Shown in pieces: positions 1-7,230 of a stretch of 11,321 nucleotides of DNA (its first letter is position 1; each line of letters starts with the position of its first letter). The DNA lies in assembly GCA_009663005.1 (NCBI GenBank), contig VIGQ01002339.1, positions 15,001 to 26,321 of the forward strand, read 5' to 3'. The DNA comes from Actinidia chinensis. Its lineage: Eukaryota; Streptophyta; Magnoliopsida; Ericales; Actinidiaceae. The notes beneath the pieces were generated by a model. It was not told the origin of the DNA. It made no database searches and worked only from the letters and a program-made list of their open reading frames with translations. Both the position numbers and the translations under genes were made by a program.

Positions 1-190
1 TGTATGCCCAGGGCCTCACCTTTACCCAGATGGGTCAAGAAGGGAATGAAGGGACGTCGAGAGTGGGGGGCAAAGTGAACGAATTGAGAGCGCAGAGGGT
101 GTGGCATTTTGGACGAAACTCGGGGGGTTGGCAATTGAAGGCATTGTCGCACGTTGTGTCGGCAGGCAATAGTTAGACATGGCTCAACGT

Positions 191-288
191 TCTCGGCAAT
201 GGCACCAATTTTCTAGGCAATGGCACAAGTTTTTCGCAAATGGCACAACTTCTTTTCTCGGCAATGACACATATTTTCTAGGCAATGG
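191..288 (+). repeat. Five short tandem subrepeats around GGCAATGGCAC in the rDNA spacer
   Basis: Copies of a TCTCGGCAATGGCAC-like unit start near 195, 216, 235, 260 and 281, so the period is about 21 bp with variation from 19 to 25 bp. The third copy has CGCAAATGGCAC, the fourth GGCAATGACAC, and the fifth keeps only the first half. Between copies lie T-rich spacers. Such degenerate subrepeats are usual in plant IGS/ETS regions. Confidence 0.75.
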
Positions 289-314
289 TTTGCCAAGGCA
301 CACAATGCCAGAAA

Positions 315-347
315 GCTTGCCGCGCTTTGTTGAGAAGGCTTGCCGCG
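315..347 (+). repeat. Direct repeat GCTTGCCGCG, two copies 23 bp apart
   Basis: GCTTGCCGCG occurs at 315-324 and exactly again at 338-347. A third, weaker relative (GTAGGCTTGC) follows at 362-371. It lies just downstream of the 21-bp subrepeats and is probably part of the same family of spacer repeats. Confidence 0.6.
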
Positions 348-1322
348 TGGGTTGGTCGCTTGTAGGCTTGCATTGATGCTGCGAAGTTGGTGGGAAATAG
401 GCCAAAAGCGTTTGCGAGGCGTGTTGCTGGCAGCACCTCAGGCATTGCTGCGCATGTTGGCTGGGAAATAAAAGCTGGCATTTTGCCGAGCTCGTTGGAG
501 GCAAGGGCAGGCATGGCGTGTGCATGGCTTTATGTTTGCCAGCTGCGTGTGTTGTCATGGGCGGCATTGCTGCACGCTTTGAGGATGACCGGGAGGGGTT
601 GACTTTTGGCTGTTGTTGGGCCTTCTTCGCAAGGAGAAAGCGTGGACAATGGCCATGGGACAGAGCCAAGTCCAAACATTGGTCTATCGATTGATGCATG
701 GGGTTGGTGGGGAGGGGATGTGGTGGAGTTTCCTTTGGGCTAGTTGGCATCTTTGCAAGGCTTCTTCGACATGCAAGGGCCTAGACAATGCTTCAAGAAG
801 CCATGGGAGCCCCAACCGCCTCATCCCACTGCCCTCATGCTTATAGGTTGACAATGGACAATTGGAGGCGTTGCCATGGTCTAGCACGGGTTGCTTGCTT
901 GCGAGTTCAAGTGTGCAAATTGGGTTTGTCAAATGTGGCCGATGTCCTCGCCATGCCTAGAAAATGTGTGGAATGACTTTGGGCATGCTATTGCTAGCTC
1001 TCGTTTTGCATAGACAACTAGTAGGGTGGTGTGGCAGATGTCATGGGCCTCGGGGACATTCCTATGCGATGGCTGTGTCATGTTTGATGCTACTGTTGCT
1101 TGACAAGGCGTGCATCGCTCATGGATGTTGCCAACACATTGTGCTCTGTGGAAAATGTTCTGAAATCAAAGTCCCTGGAATTATTAAGTGCCTACGGTGC
1201 TTTGTTCTGTCTCATTCTCGAGTGTAATTTGCATTTATTGTCGGTCAATATTTTGACTCGAGGGGATTGTGATTCCAATTGGGGGGGTTCGGGGGGCCGG
1301 CATAGTGTTTTTTAACGTAGTG

Positions 1323-1360
1323 GTGCGGAGGTGGTGTTTGGCCTGTGCGGAGGTGATGTT
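1323..1360 (+). repeat. ETS direct repeat GTGCGGAGGTGRTGTT, two copies
   Basis: The 16-base unit is at 1323-1338 and again at 1345-1360 with a single difference (GGTGGTG versus GGTGATG), a 22-bp period. It sits about 400 bp before the 18S start. Confidence 0.65.
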
Positions 1361-1485
1361 CCTTGCTTTGTGCAAAGAATTCATCCGTGCTTCCTCTCAG
1401 TTATATCTTCAAGAAGCGAATAATAATTACTACCTTGAGTTGTCCATGGGTTCCTGTGTGTAACCTGCTGCACTGGAATGTTCCT

Positions 1486-1687
1486 TGTAAAGACCCTTAT
1501 TTCGCTTTCTGCCACCAATCTTGGTGCAGTGACCCTCAAAGTTATCACTCATGTCCCATGTGTGCCTCGCATGTTGAAGTTGCATGTGGCTCATGGGTTG
1601 CTTTACTCGTGCTCTCGGATGCGGAAATCTTTGAGGGAAATTGCGTCTTTTTGACCTTTTACCTGTAAAGCGTTAGACCCTTATTTG
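1486..1687 (+). repeat. Dispersed ETS repeat pair (TGTAAAG ... ACCCTTATTT)
   Basis: TGTAAAGACCCTTATTT near 1487-1503 recurs near 1664-1685 as TGTAAAG, six extra bases (CGTTAG), then ACCCTTATTT. The two copies are about 175 bp apart, which suggests an old duplication within the ETS. Confidence 0.45.
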
Positions 1688-1761
1688 GAAGACTGTTGTG
1701 CTCGTCTTTGACCTATCGATTGCTCGGCTCGGCTCTGCGGTCGCCAGTGCAAAAGGAATGC

Positions 1762-3102
1762 TACCTGAGTTGAACCTGCCAGTAGTCATAGCTTGTCTCA
1801 AAGCGATTAAAGGCCAGGCATGTGTAAGTATGAATAATTAGACTGTGTTGAAACTGCGATGGCTTCATTAAATCAGTTATTAGTTGTTTGATGGTATTTG
1901 CTACTCGGATAACGTAGTAATTCTAAGAGCTAATACGTTTTCAAAACAAACCCGACTTCTGGAAGGGATGCATTTATTAGAAAAGTGTCGACGCGGCTGT
2001 GCCCGTTGCTCTGATGATTCATGATAAATCGACGGATTCGCACGGCCTTCGGCCGGCGGACGCATCATCAAATTCTGCCCTATCAACTTTCGATGGTAGG
2101 ATAGTGGCCTCCGACTATCGGTGTTAAGGGTGACGGAAATTTAGGGTTCGATTCCGGAGAGGGAGCCTGAGGAAAGAAACGGCTACCAATCAGGAAGCAG
2201 CAGGCGCGAAAATAACCAATACTGGACAAGGGGAGGGGAGTGACAATAAATAACAATACCGGGCTCATGAGTCTGGTAATTGGAATGAGTACAATCTAAA
2301 TCCCTCAACAGAGGATCCATTGGAGGGCAGTCTGGTGCCAGCAAGCCCCGCGGGTAATTCCAGCTCCAATAGCGTTATATTTAAGTGTTGAAGTTTTAAA
2401 AAGCTGTAGTTGGATTTTGGGTTGGGCCGACGGTCCGCCCTATACAGGTGTGCCACCCCGGTCGTCTCGTCCCTTTGCCGGCGATTGCGCTCCTAGCCTT
2501 AATGGCAGGGTGGGGTCGTGCCTCCGGCGCTGTTACTTTGAAGGAAATTAGATGCTCAAAGCAAAAGCATACGCTCTGGATACATTAGACATGAGGAATC
2601 AACATCCAAGGATTTCGATCCTATTCTGTTGCATTCCGGGATAGGAGTAATGATTACACGGGACAGCGGGGGGGCATCGTATTTCATAGTCAGAGGTGAA
2701 ATTCTGGATATGAAAGGACAAACAATGCGAAAGCATTTGCCAAGGATGTTTTCATAATCAAGAACGATAAGTTGGGGGCTCGCACAACGGTGAGCAGCGA
2801 CGACGATGTCCAGAATTCAGCACGTCCTAGTCGTCAACCATAAACGTGCCCGAACCAAGGGATCACGCGGATGTTACTTTTAGGACTCGCTGGCCACCTT
2901 ATGAGAAATCAAAGTTTTTTGGGTTCCAGGGGAGTAGTATGGCCGCAAGGCTTGATGTGAGGAAAACTAACAAGGATCACCGATATTGAAGAGAAGCGGC
3001 ACCACCCGGAGTGGAGCCTGCGGCTTATAATTGACTCAACACGGGGAGAGAGGCAACTTCCAGGTCCAGGACATAGTAAGGATACAGACTGAGGAGCTCT
3101 TC
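1762..3102 (+). rRNA. 18S rRNA, 5' three quarters, degenerate and interrupted (pseudogene-like)
   Basis: The sequence starts with TACCTGAGTTGAACCTGCC, a damaged form of the eukaryotic 18S 5' end, and follows the plant 18S in order: the segment ending GGTAGGATAGTGGCC (2094-2110), GGGTTCGATTCCGGAGAGGG (2143-2162), a damaged 530-loop region (2334-2361), the plant-type GGTCCGCC stretch near 2432, AGTCAGAGGTGAAATTCT (2688-2705), and GTGGAGCCTGCGGCTTA near 3010. It stops at GGAGCTCTTC, about 1.3 kb in, where the LINE poly(A) begins. Nearly every 20-30 bases carries a one-base insertion or deletion relative to the plant 18S I recall, and two longer extra blocks (2783-2822, 2953-2998) disrupt near-universal segments. 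It cannot give a functional 18S as written. It is either an rDNA pseudogene or a badly polished assembly of rDNA. Confidence 0.92.
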
Positions 3103-3104
3103 TT
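3080..3104 (+). repeat. Target-site duplication, copy on the poly(A) side
   Basis: GGATACAGACTGAGGAGCTC and the TTCTT that follows are the 18S bases next to the poly(A). The same 18S segment reappears at 11232-11275 and partly at 11281-11298. The final two T bases could belong to either the target or the A-tail. The copies differ by small indels, so the exact duplication length (roughly 14-27 bp) is uncertain. Confidence 0.75.
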
Positions 3105-3113
3105 TTTTTTTTT
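3103..3113 (-). other. Terminal poly(A) tail of the LINE
   Basis: Eleven T bases on the + strand directly follow the 18S, which is the LINE poly(A) read on the minus strand. Just upstream in the element sense is AT-rich sequence (3114-3139) with a TATAAA, a possible poly(A)-signal variant. A tail abutting the target is the normal product of target-primed reverse transcription. Confidence 0.8.
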
Positions 3114-3150
3114 GTAATGTAAATTTTTATAAATACTTAAACAAGAATTA

Positions 3151-3194
3151 GCCTCCGGACAAACCCCAGGAAGGCAAACATGGCTAAAAAGCCA
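3151..3194 (-). other. Two small hairpins close to the terminal poly(A)
   Basis: GCCTCC (3151-3156) pairs with GGAAGGC (3169-3175) with one bulged base, and TGGCT (3181-3185) pairs with AGCCA (3190-3194) across a four-base loop. Hairpins near the 3' end can serve as recognition sites for LINE reverse transcriptases. That role is inference here, and short stems like these may arise by chance. Confidence 0.4.
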
Positions 3195-3995
3195 AGGATC
3201 CAACAATCCAAACCAGACGTTGGACATAACCAAAGCATAAACACAAGACCCATGACCCGGGCCAACACAGGAACTCCACCTCAAAAATAAGGGTAGAGAA
3301 AAGAAAGCAGCAAACTATTAAAAAAAAAAGAGCCAACTAAACGAAGCAAGTGAAAGCTACAACTATCAGCAAAAACAAGCAACCAGAGGGATACCAGCAG
3401 GCTAATCTCAGTAGTTACAAGCATCACAGCAGACGAGAAACAACACCGCACCACCAGGGCCGAAACCAAGCAGTACCCAAAGGGCAAAGCAGCAACACAT
3501 CACCAGCACCCACCACTAGCAGCAGCAACAGCCACTCGGAGCAATACTCGGCCGATGCAGCCCACCCTCAGCAGCATCAATAGACAACAAGGGGGATAGA
3601 CTCACCAAAGGCTACAGGGGTATTACAGCTTCAAGCACAACCCCAACCATTAATACCAACGCAACCATAAAAACAACATGACAGAGCAGGGCAACATTAA
3701 AAGTATCACTAGACAGCACCAAGAGGACAATAGAAAAAGCCCTGGCTAGTAGATAGGCTTATATCTTAACTAGCAGCAATACAAGAAACCAGTCCACAAG
3801 CCGCCAAAATTGATAGACAGCAACCTAAAGAAGGAAACTGAGCCACACAGCATCCAGACCAGCGCAACCAACAACAGCAAATATCTCTATTAGAGCTAAA
3901 ATAGCTAACCAAACACACACACAAGGAAAGAGCAGGGGAGGGGTCACAAGCATAACCCAGAGACAAGCAGTACCCAGAAAACCACACGCCACCAC

Positions 3996-4030
3996 TTTTT
4001 TTTTTTAAAACGGTAGACATGGCTCTACCG
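3996..4030 (-). other. Internal A-run next to a perfect 7-bp hairpin (candidate second LINE 3' end)
   Basis: CGGTAGA (4011-4017) pairs perfectly with TCTACCG (4024-4030) around the loop CATGGC. With one bulged G, the flanking AAA/TTT can extend the stem. On the element strand this hairpin is followed by TTTT and then eleven A bases (4006-3996). A hairpin ending in poly(A) is what a LINE 3' terminus looks like, so this may be the original end of the ORF2-bearing element. Confidence 0.6.
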
Positions 4031-4339
4031 GTTTAGACGGGAGAAGCACACATAAAGCATTTAAAACAGAAAAAAACAAACAAAACAATACTGCATCAAA
4101 AACAAGCAAAAACAAAAGATATCTTCTAAGGCACATAAAAACACAAAGTCAGCAACAGGCAACCATAGGACATCATCAGAAATAGCCATTGCATCCAACT
4201 CAGCAGCAGCACAGGCCCACGGCTTCATAAGAACAGCACCTCAGTAGTGACAGGAGAAACAGCCACAGCAAGTCAAGGACCCAACCCACAGCACCGAACT
4301 TGAGAAACAGCAGCTCAACAAGAACTGGGAAATCTCAGC

Positions 4340-4807
4340 AAGCCATACCAACAAGAACAAACAGCAGGGAAAGAATTGACGTCAGTAGGACCCCATCTTC
4401 TGAATGTCACCCAATCCACGCAAGCCTCCATTATAAGTCCTTGAAGTTTGGGATAGGAAGAAAGCCATGAAGAGATCCTGTATATCTGTATCTGAGGATA
4501 GGATATACTAGAACTGGGAGGACTTTCCTTCCACATCTTTGCATTTATGTTTCCAAATACAGTTACATGTACATGCTATCCTATACTTTTGGCGTACAGC
4601 TGGAACACCGTGCCCGAGGCTTCTTCAAGTCCATTTGACGTGCCTTGCACTTTGATGGGTCAGTTCTCTAGTAAACCCCAGCCATGTGTTTAATGGCTGA
4701 CCATACTATCTTAAAGATCTCACACTGGAAAGAATAAGTGGTCAATAGTCTCCTCTTGAGTTTACACACATTACACACGAAGTATCCTCAATGTGAGCCT
4801 AGATATT
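4340..4807 (-). pseudogene. LINE ORF2 C-terminus, degenerate (zf-RVT cysteines and tail)
   Basis: This continues the zf-RVT domain out of frame. A C-N-V-C motif is at 4775-4764, followed by the expected E-T-I-D-H-L-F-F (ending near 4729) and then, one frame over, Q-C-E-I-F-K and V-W-S-A-I-K. A single extra base near 4728 accounts for the switch. This C-x2-C ... H-L-F-F-x-C arrangement is typical of plant LINE zf-RVT domains. A stop then occurs near 4670, and downstream only scattered similarity remains (an R-I-S-S-W stretch around 4460). No RNase H domain is visible. The true end of ORF2 is uncertain, perhaps near 4340-4430. Confidence 0.6.
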
Positions 4808-5068
4808 CTAGTGAGTACCTCTCTCCAGGCCTAAGACAAAGTTGATGAAGGCATGTTTAGGCATGATGGATCTGTGCCAAACCAACTTGGTCCAGCACGG
4901 TTTCCCACCATTCGATCTAAAAAAATCATAGCATGCCTTCACATTAAACCTACCCTTATCTGCCCACTTTCCTAATCTATCCAATGCAGCTTGACTAGAA
5001 CCTACTTCCAACACAATTTTATTCCTAATTAGGCCAAGGTACCTTACCATTTGGGAGTCCTGTTTCAC
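4808..5068 (-). pseudogene. LINE ORF2 fragment: linker and start of the zf-RVT domain
   Basis: An 86-codon open stretch beginning at a GTG, which is not a real start: the LINE frame continues upstream through Y-K-S-S to about 5080, where an AT-rich insertion breaks it. Residues around 30-75 contain G-K-W, F-N-V-K-A-C-Y-D-F-F, W-T-K-L-V-W and I-M-P-K-H-A-F-I-N-F, the conserved lead-in to the zf-RVT zinc-binding domain that follows the reverse transcriptase in plant L1 ORF2 proteins. It is in a different frame from the RT part because of the insertion. The open frame ends at 4808 only through a small frameshift; the zinc-binding residues lie beyond it. Confidence 0.8.
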
Positions 5069-5081
5069 GGAGGATTTATAT

Positions 5082-5296
5082 TTTATTAAACATGATTATT
5101 TTATAGTTAAAAAAAAGAGGATTAATAAATTTAATATTATTAATTATAAGATTTTTTAAAAATTGTGGGGATAAAATAATTAAATTAGTAAAGATTTTGG
5201 GGATTTTTGGATTATTTTAAAAATTTTTTCTAATTAGATTTGAGCGTATAGATTTTTATATTTTGGAGGGATGATGAATATTTTAAATATTACTAC
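5082..5296. other. AT-rich insertion inside ORF2
   Basis: Between the RT portion (last clear LINE residues near 5300, an F-W pair) and the zf-RVT portion (Y-K-S-S near 5080) lies about 215 bp of strongly AT-rich DNA with GGGGATTTTTGG-like words. It has no coding potential and differs sharply in composition from both sides. In related LINEs I would expect the two protein parts to be nearly contiguous, so this looks inserted. No convincing terminal inverted repeats were seen; AAAATAT occurs near both edges but may be chance in such DNA. Confidence 0.55.
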
Positions 5297-5313
5297 CCAA
5301 AAGGGAAGATTTT

Positions 5314-7194
5314 TCATATATATAAATGATTAACCCATTTGACCCACATGGAGTCCTTTTTTGACTGAAGGTTCCAAAGAGCCTTGGATAATAAGGCCAT
5401 GTTCCAAGCGCTCAGGTCAATGAAACCCAGGCCTCCCTCATTTTTTGGCCTGCAAATATCCCTCCAAGCTACTAGAGGTTTTTTGTTGGAAGTGATTTTA
5501 CCTCCCCATAAGAAATTCCTACAAAGAGAGATGATTTTATCCCTGATACCCACTGGGATTGGCAATATAGAAAGCCAAAAGCACTCAACACCTTGGAGGA
5601 CGGACTTAATCAGCTCACTCCTACCTGCATAAGAAAGGGAACTACCAGCCCAAGCACTTATGTATTCAGAAATTTGGAGAATAAGAGGGCTGAACTGAGC
5701 TATGGTAAGTTTGGATGAGGCCACTGGAACTCCTAGATATCTAAATGGAAATTCTCCTGCACTGAATCCAGTAATTGCTTTTATCTCCTCCATAATTTGA
5801 GGACAAATTCCAGCCATGTATACATTTGATTTTGTTGAGTTGATGCAAAGCCCCGAGCAATCCCCAAAATTTTCCAGACATTCCATACTTAACCTAACAG
5901 ATGTTGCATCCCCCCTGGTAACTAGGATTAGGTCGTCAGCAAAGGCAAGATGTGTAATGGACAGATCCGAGCACCGGGGGTGATGGTTAAAGTGGGGGTT
6001 CCTACTCAGCCTCCCCAAGTTCCTAGATAGGACTTCTAGACAAATGGCAAACAGAAAAGGGGAAAGGGGATCACCCTGTCTCAGCCCTTGCTCTCCTTTG
6101 AAAAACCCATGCAGGGATCCATTTATGGAAATAGAGTAAGATGTAGTTGTCACGCACTGCATTATCCAATTGACAAACTGACCAGGAAACTTCAAACCCA
6201 CGAGAGTATCTTCCAAAAACTCCCAATTAACAGTATCGTATGCTTTCCTAAGATCCACTTTCATGAAGCATCTAGGGGAGATTCTCTTCCTCGAGTATTT
6301 CCTCAGTAACTCTTGGACCATGTATATGTTTTCAACCATACTCCGGTTGGGAACAAAGGCAGACTGAGCAGGATCTATCAGCTTTTCTAGAGTAGGGCTT
6401 AACCTAGATGCTAGGATTTTGGCAATTATTTTGTACACCGTGTTGCAGCAAGATATGGGACGAAAATCCCCTACTCCAGAGGCATTCGAGGATTTAGGAA
6501 TTAAGGCAATGGTAGCATGATTTAATTGTTTGAGGATGCGGCCTGTCCTAAAAAACTCCGTAACTGCTGAACAAACATCAGATCCAGTAATATTCCAGGA
6601 CTTTTTGAAAAAGCAGGCTGAATACCCATAGGGCCCCGGGGCCTTCTCATCACCTATACCAAAGAGGGCAGCCTTTATCTCCTGCTCCGACACTGGCCGA
6701 ATGAGCTCAGCAGCTTGCTCCTCATTGACCAGATTTCCCAATGTAAAGATCTCCTTATCCAATCTGCTGCAGACTTTCCTTGTTCCCAGCAAGTTTTTAT
6801 AGTACTCCACAAAAAGGGTACCCACTTGATTGAGAGACGTGGTTGCAGACCCACTTGAATCTATAAGGGAGACAATCTGGTTCCTTGCTTTGTTACGCTT
6901 AATTATGTCATGAAAGAATTTTGTGCCCTTGTCACAATTTTGGAGGTATTTGGCCTTGGCCAGCTGGGAACAAAAACTAAATTCAGCTTCAGCTAGCTTG
7001 CTGGCCTTAATCCTCAACTCTGCCACTCTACTTTGCAGGCTTTCATTCCTAGGGTTATCATGAAGGAGATGTTGCCCTTCATGCAGATCCTTTTCAGCTT
7101 CCTCTGCTCTGACTGAAATGTGAGAAAAATGCTGCCTGTTCAATTTCCTAAGAGGATCTTTAAGGCCTTTAAGCTTTTTACAGAGTCTGAACAT
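5314..7194 (-). CDS. LINE ORF2, reverse transcriptase portion (626 codons open)
   Basis: RNA-templated DNA polymerase of an L1-type element; it extends the nicked target using the element RNA. Counting from the Met at 7194, residues 85-105 hold the plant-LINE D-K-G-T-K-F-F-H-D motif, 243-249 D-F-R-P-I-S-C, 311-320 motif A (K-V-D-L-R-K-A-Y-D, metal-binding Asp 314), 369-380 motif B (Q-G-L-R-Q-G-D-P-L-S-P-F), 418-421 motif C as F-A-D-D, and 484-490 F-R-Y-L-G-V-P. The thumb-like W-x-G-x-x-L-S-Y-A-G-R is at 515-525. Around 185-190 the usual A-P-G-P-D-G reads A-P-G-P-Y-G. The Met is internal: the protein is the same ORF2 as the endonuclease, separated by a pair of one-base frameshifts. The frame ends at 5314 near the AT-rich insertion. 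Confidence 0.93.
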   Translation of the reverse strand: MFRLCKKLKGLKDPLRKLNRQHFSHISVRAEEAEKDLHEGQHLLHDNPRNESLQSRVAELRIKASKLAEAEFSFCSQLAKAKYLQNCDKGTKFFHDIIKRNKARNQIVSLIDSSGSATTSLNQVGTLFVEYYKNLLGTRKVCSRLDKEIFTLGNLVNEEQAAELIRPVSEQEIKAALFGIGDEKAPGPYGYSACFFKKSWNITGSDVCSAVTEFFRTGRILKQLNHATIALIPKSSNASGVGDFRPISCCNTVYKIIAKILASRLSPTLEKLIDPAQSAFVPNRSMVENIYMVQELLRKYSRKRISPRCFMKVDLRKAYDTVNWEFLEDTLVGLKFPGQFVNWIMQCVTTTSYSISINGSLHGFFKGEQGLRQGDPLSPFLFAICLEVLSRNLGRLSRNPHFNHHPRCSDLSITHLAFADDLILVTRGDATSVRLSMECLENFGDCSGLCINSTKSNVYMAGICPQIMEEIKAITGFSAGEFPFRYLGVPVASSKLTIAQFSPLILQISEYISAWAGSSLSYAGRSELIKSVLQGVECFWLSILPIPVGIRDKIISLCRNFLWGGKITSNKKPLVAWRDICRPKNEGGLGFIDLSAWNMALLSKALWNLQSKKDSMWVKWVNHLYI

Positions 7195-7230
7195 GGCTGT
7201 ACCGTCAACCTGGAGATCCCAGGATTTTGC

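Larger units (their letters stand above)
1..1761 (+). other. rDNA intergenic spacer / 5' external transcribed spacer upstream of 18S
   Basis: This stretch runs directly into the 5' end of an 18S rRNA sequence, so by position it is the rDNA spacer and 5' ETS. It holds short direct repeats (191-288, 315-347, 1323-1360, 1486-1687), as plant rDNA spacers commonly do. The last 200 bases, including the stretch around 1609-1660, look to me like the conserved 18S-proximal ETS of eudicots, but that is from memory. I found no plant Pol I start of the TATATAAGGG type, so the transcription start is either upstream of the window or decayed. The open frames here are short, differ on every strand, and show no recognisable domain. 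Nothing else could be supported in this region. Confidence 0.7.
3114..4345 (-). other. LINE 3' region, TG-rich on the element strand
   Basis: From the end of recognisable ORF2 to the terminal poly(A) I find no conserved coding sequence. The + strand is dominated by A, C and G with CAGCAGCAACA-like words and very little T, so the element strand is TG-rich. Plant LINE 3' UTRs are often of this kind. It is long for a 3' UTR (about 1.2 kb). An internal A-run with a hairpin at 3996-4030 suggests that 3114-3995 was added, either by a nested element or by 3' transduction. Open frames here (for instance a Q- and S-rich one at 3350-3583) follow from the composition. Confidence 0.6.

Noticed and set aside
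191..288. CRISPR-like array
   Set aside because: Units are about 21 bp with degenerate copies and no unique spacers, in plant rDNA; these are ordinary spacer subrepeats.
184..750. Open frame of 188 codons on the minus strand in the rDNA spacer
   Set aside because: It has low-complexity Pro/Ser/His/Gln composition, no domain, and covers the subrepeats; overlapping frames of similar length exist on the other strand. It is best explained as noncoding ETS.
1250..1320. G-rich stretch as a Pol I transcription start
   Set aside because: Runs of G near 1278-1297 lack the TATATA element directly upstream, so the resemblance is not enough.
3350..3583. Gln/Ser/His-rich open frame on the plus strand
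   Set aside because: The CAG/CAA-rich composition of the LINE 3' region produces it; no domain and no conserved start context.
4340..4800. RNase H domain after the reverse transcriptase
   Set aside because: Some plant L1 elements carry one, but I see only zf-RVT remains and no RNase H motif (such as L-N-T-D-G) in any minus-strand frame.
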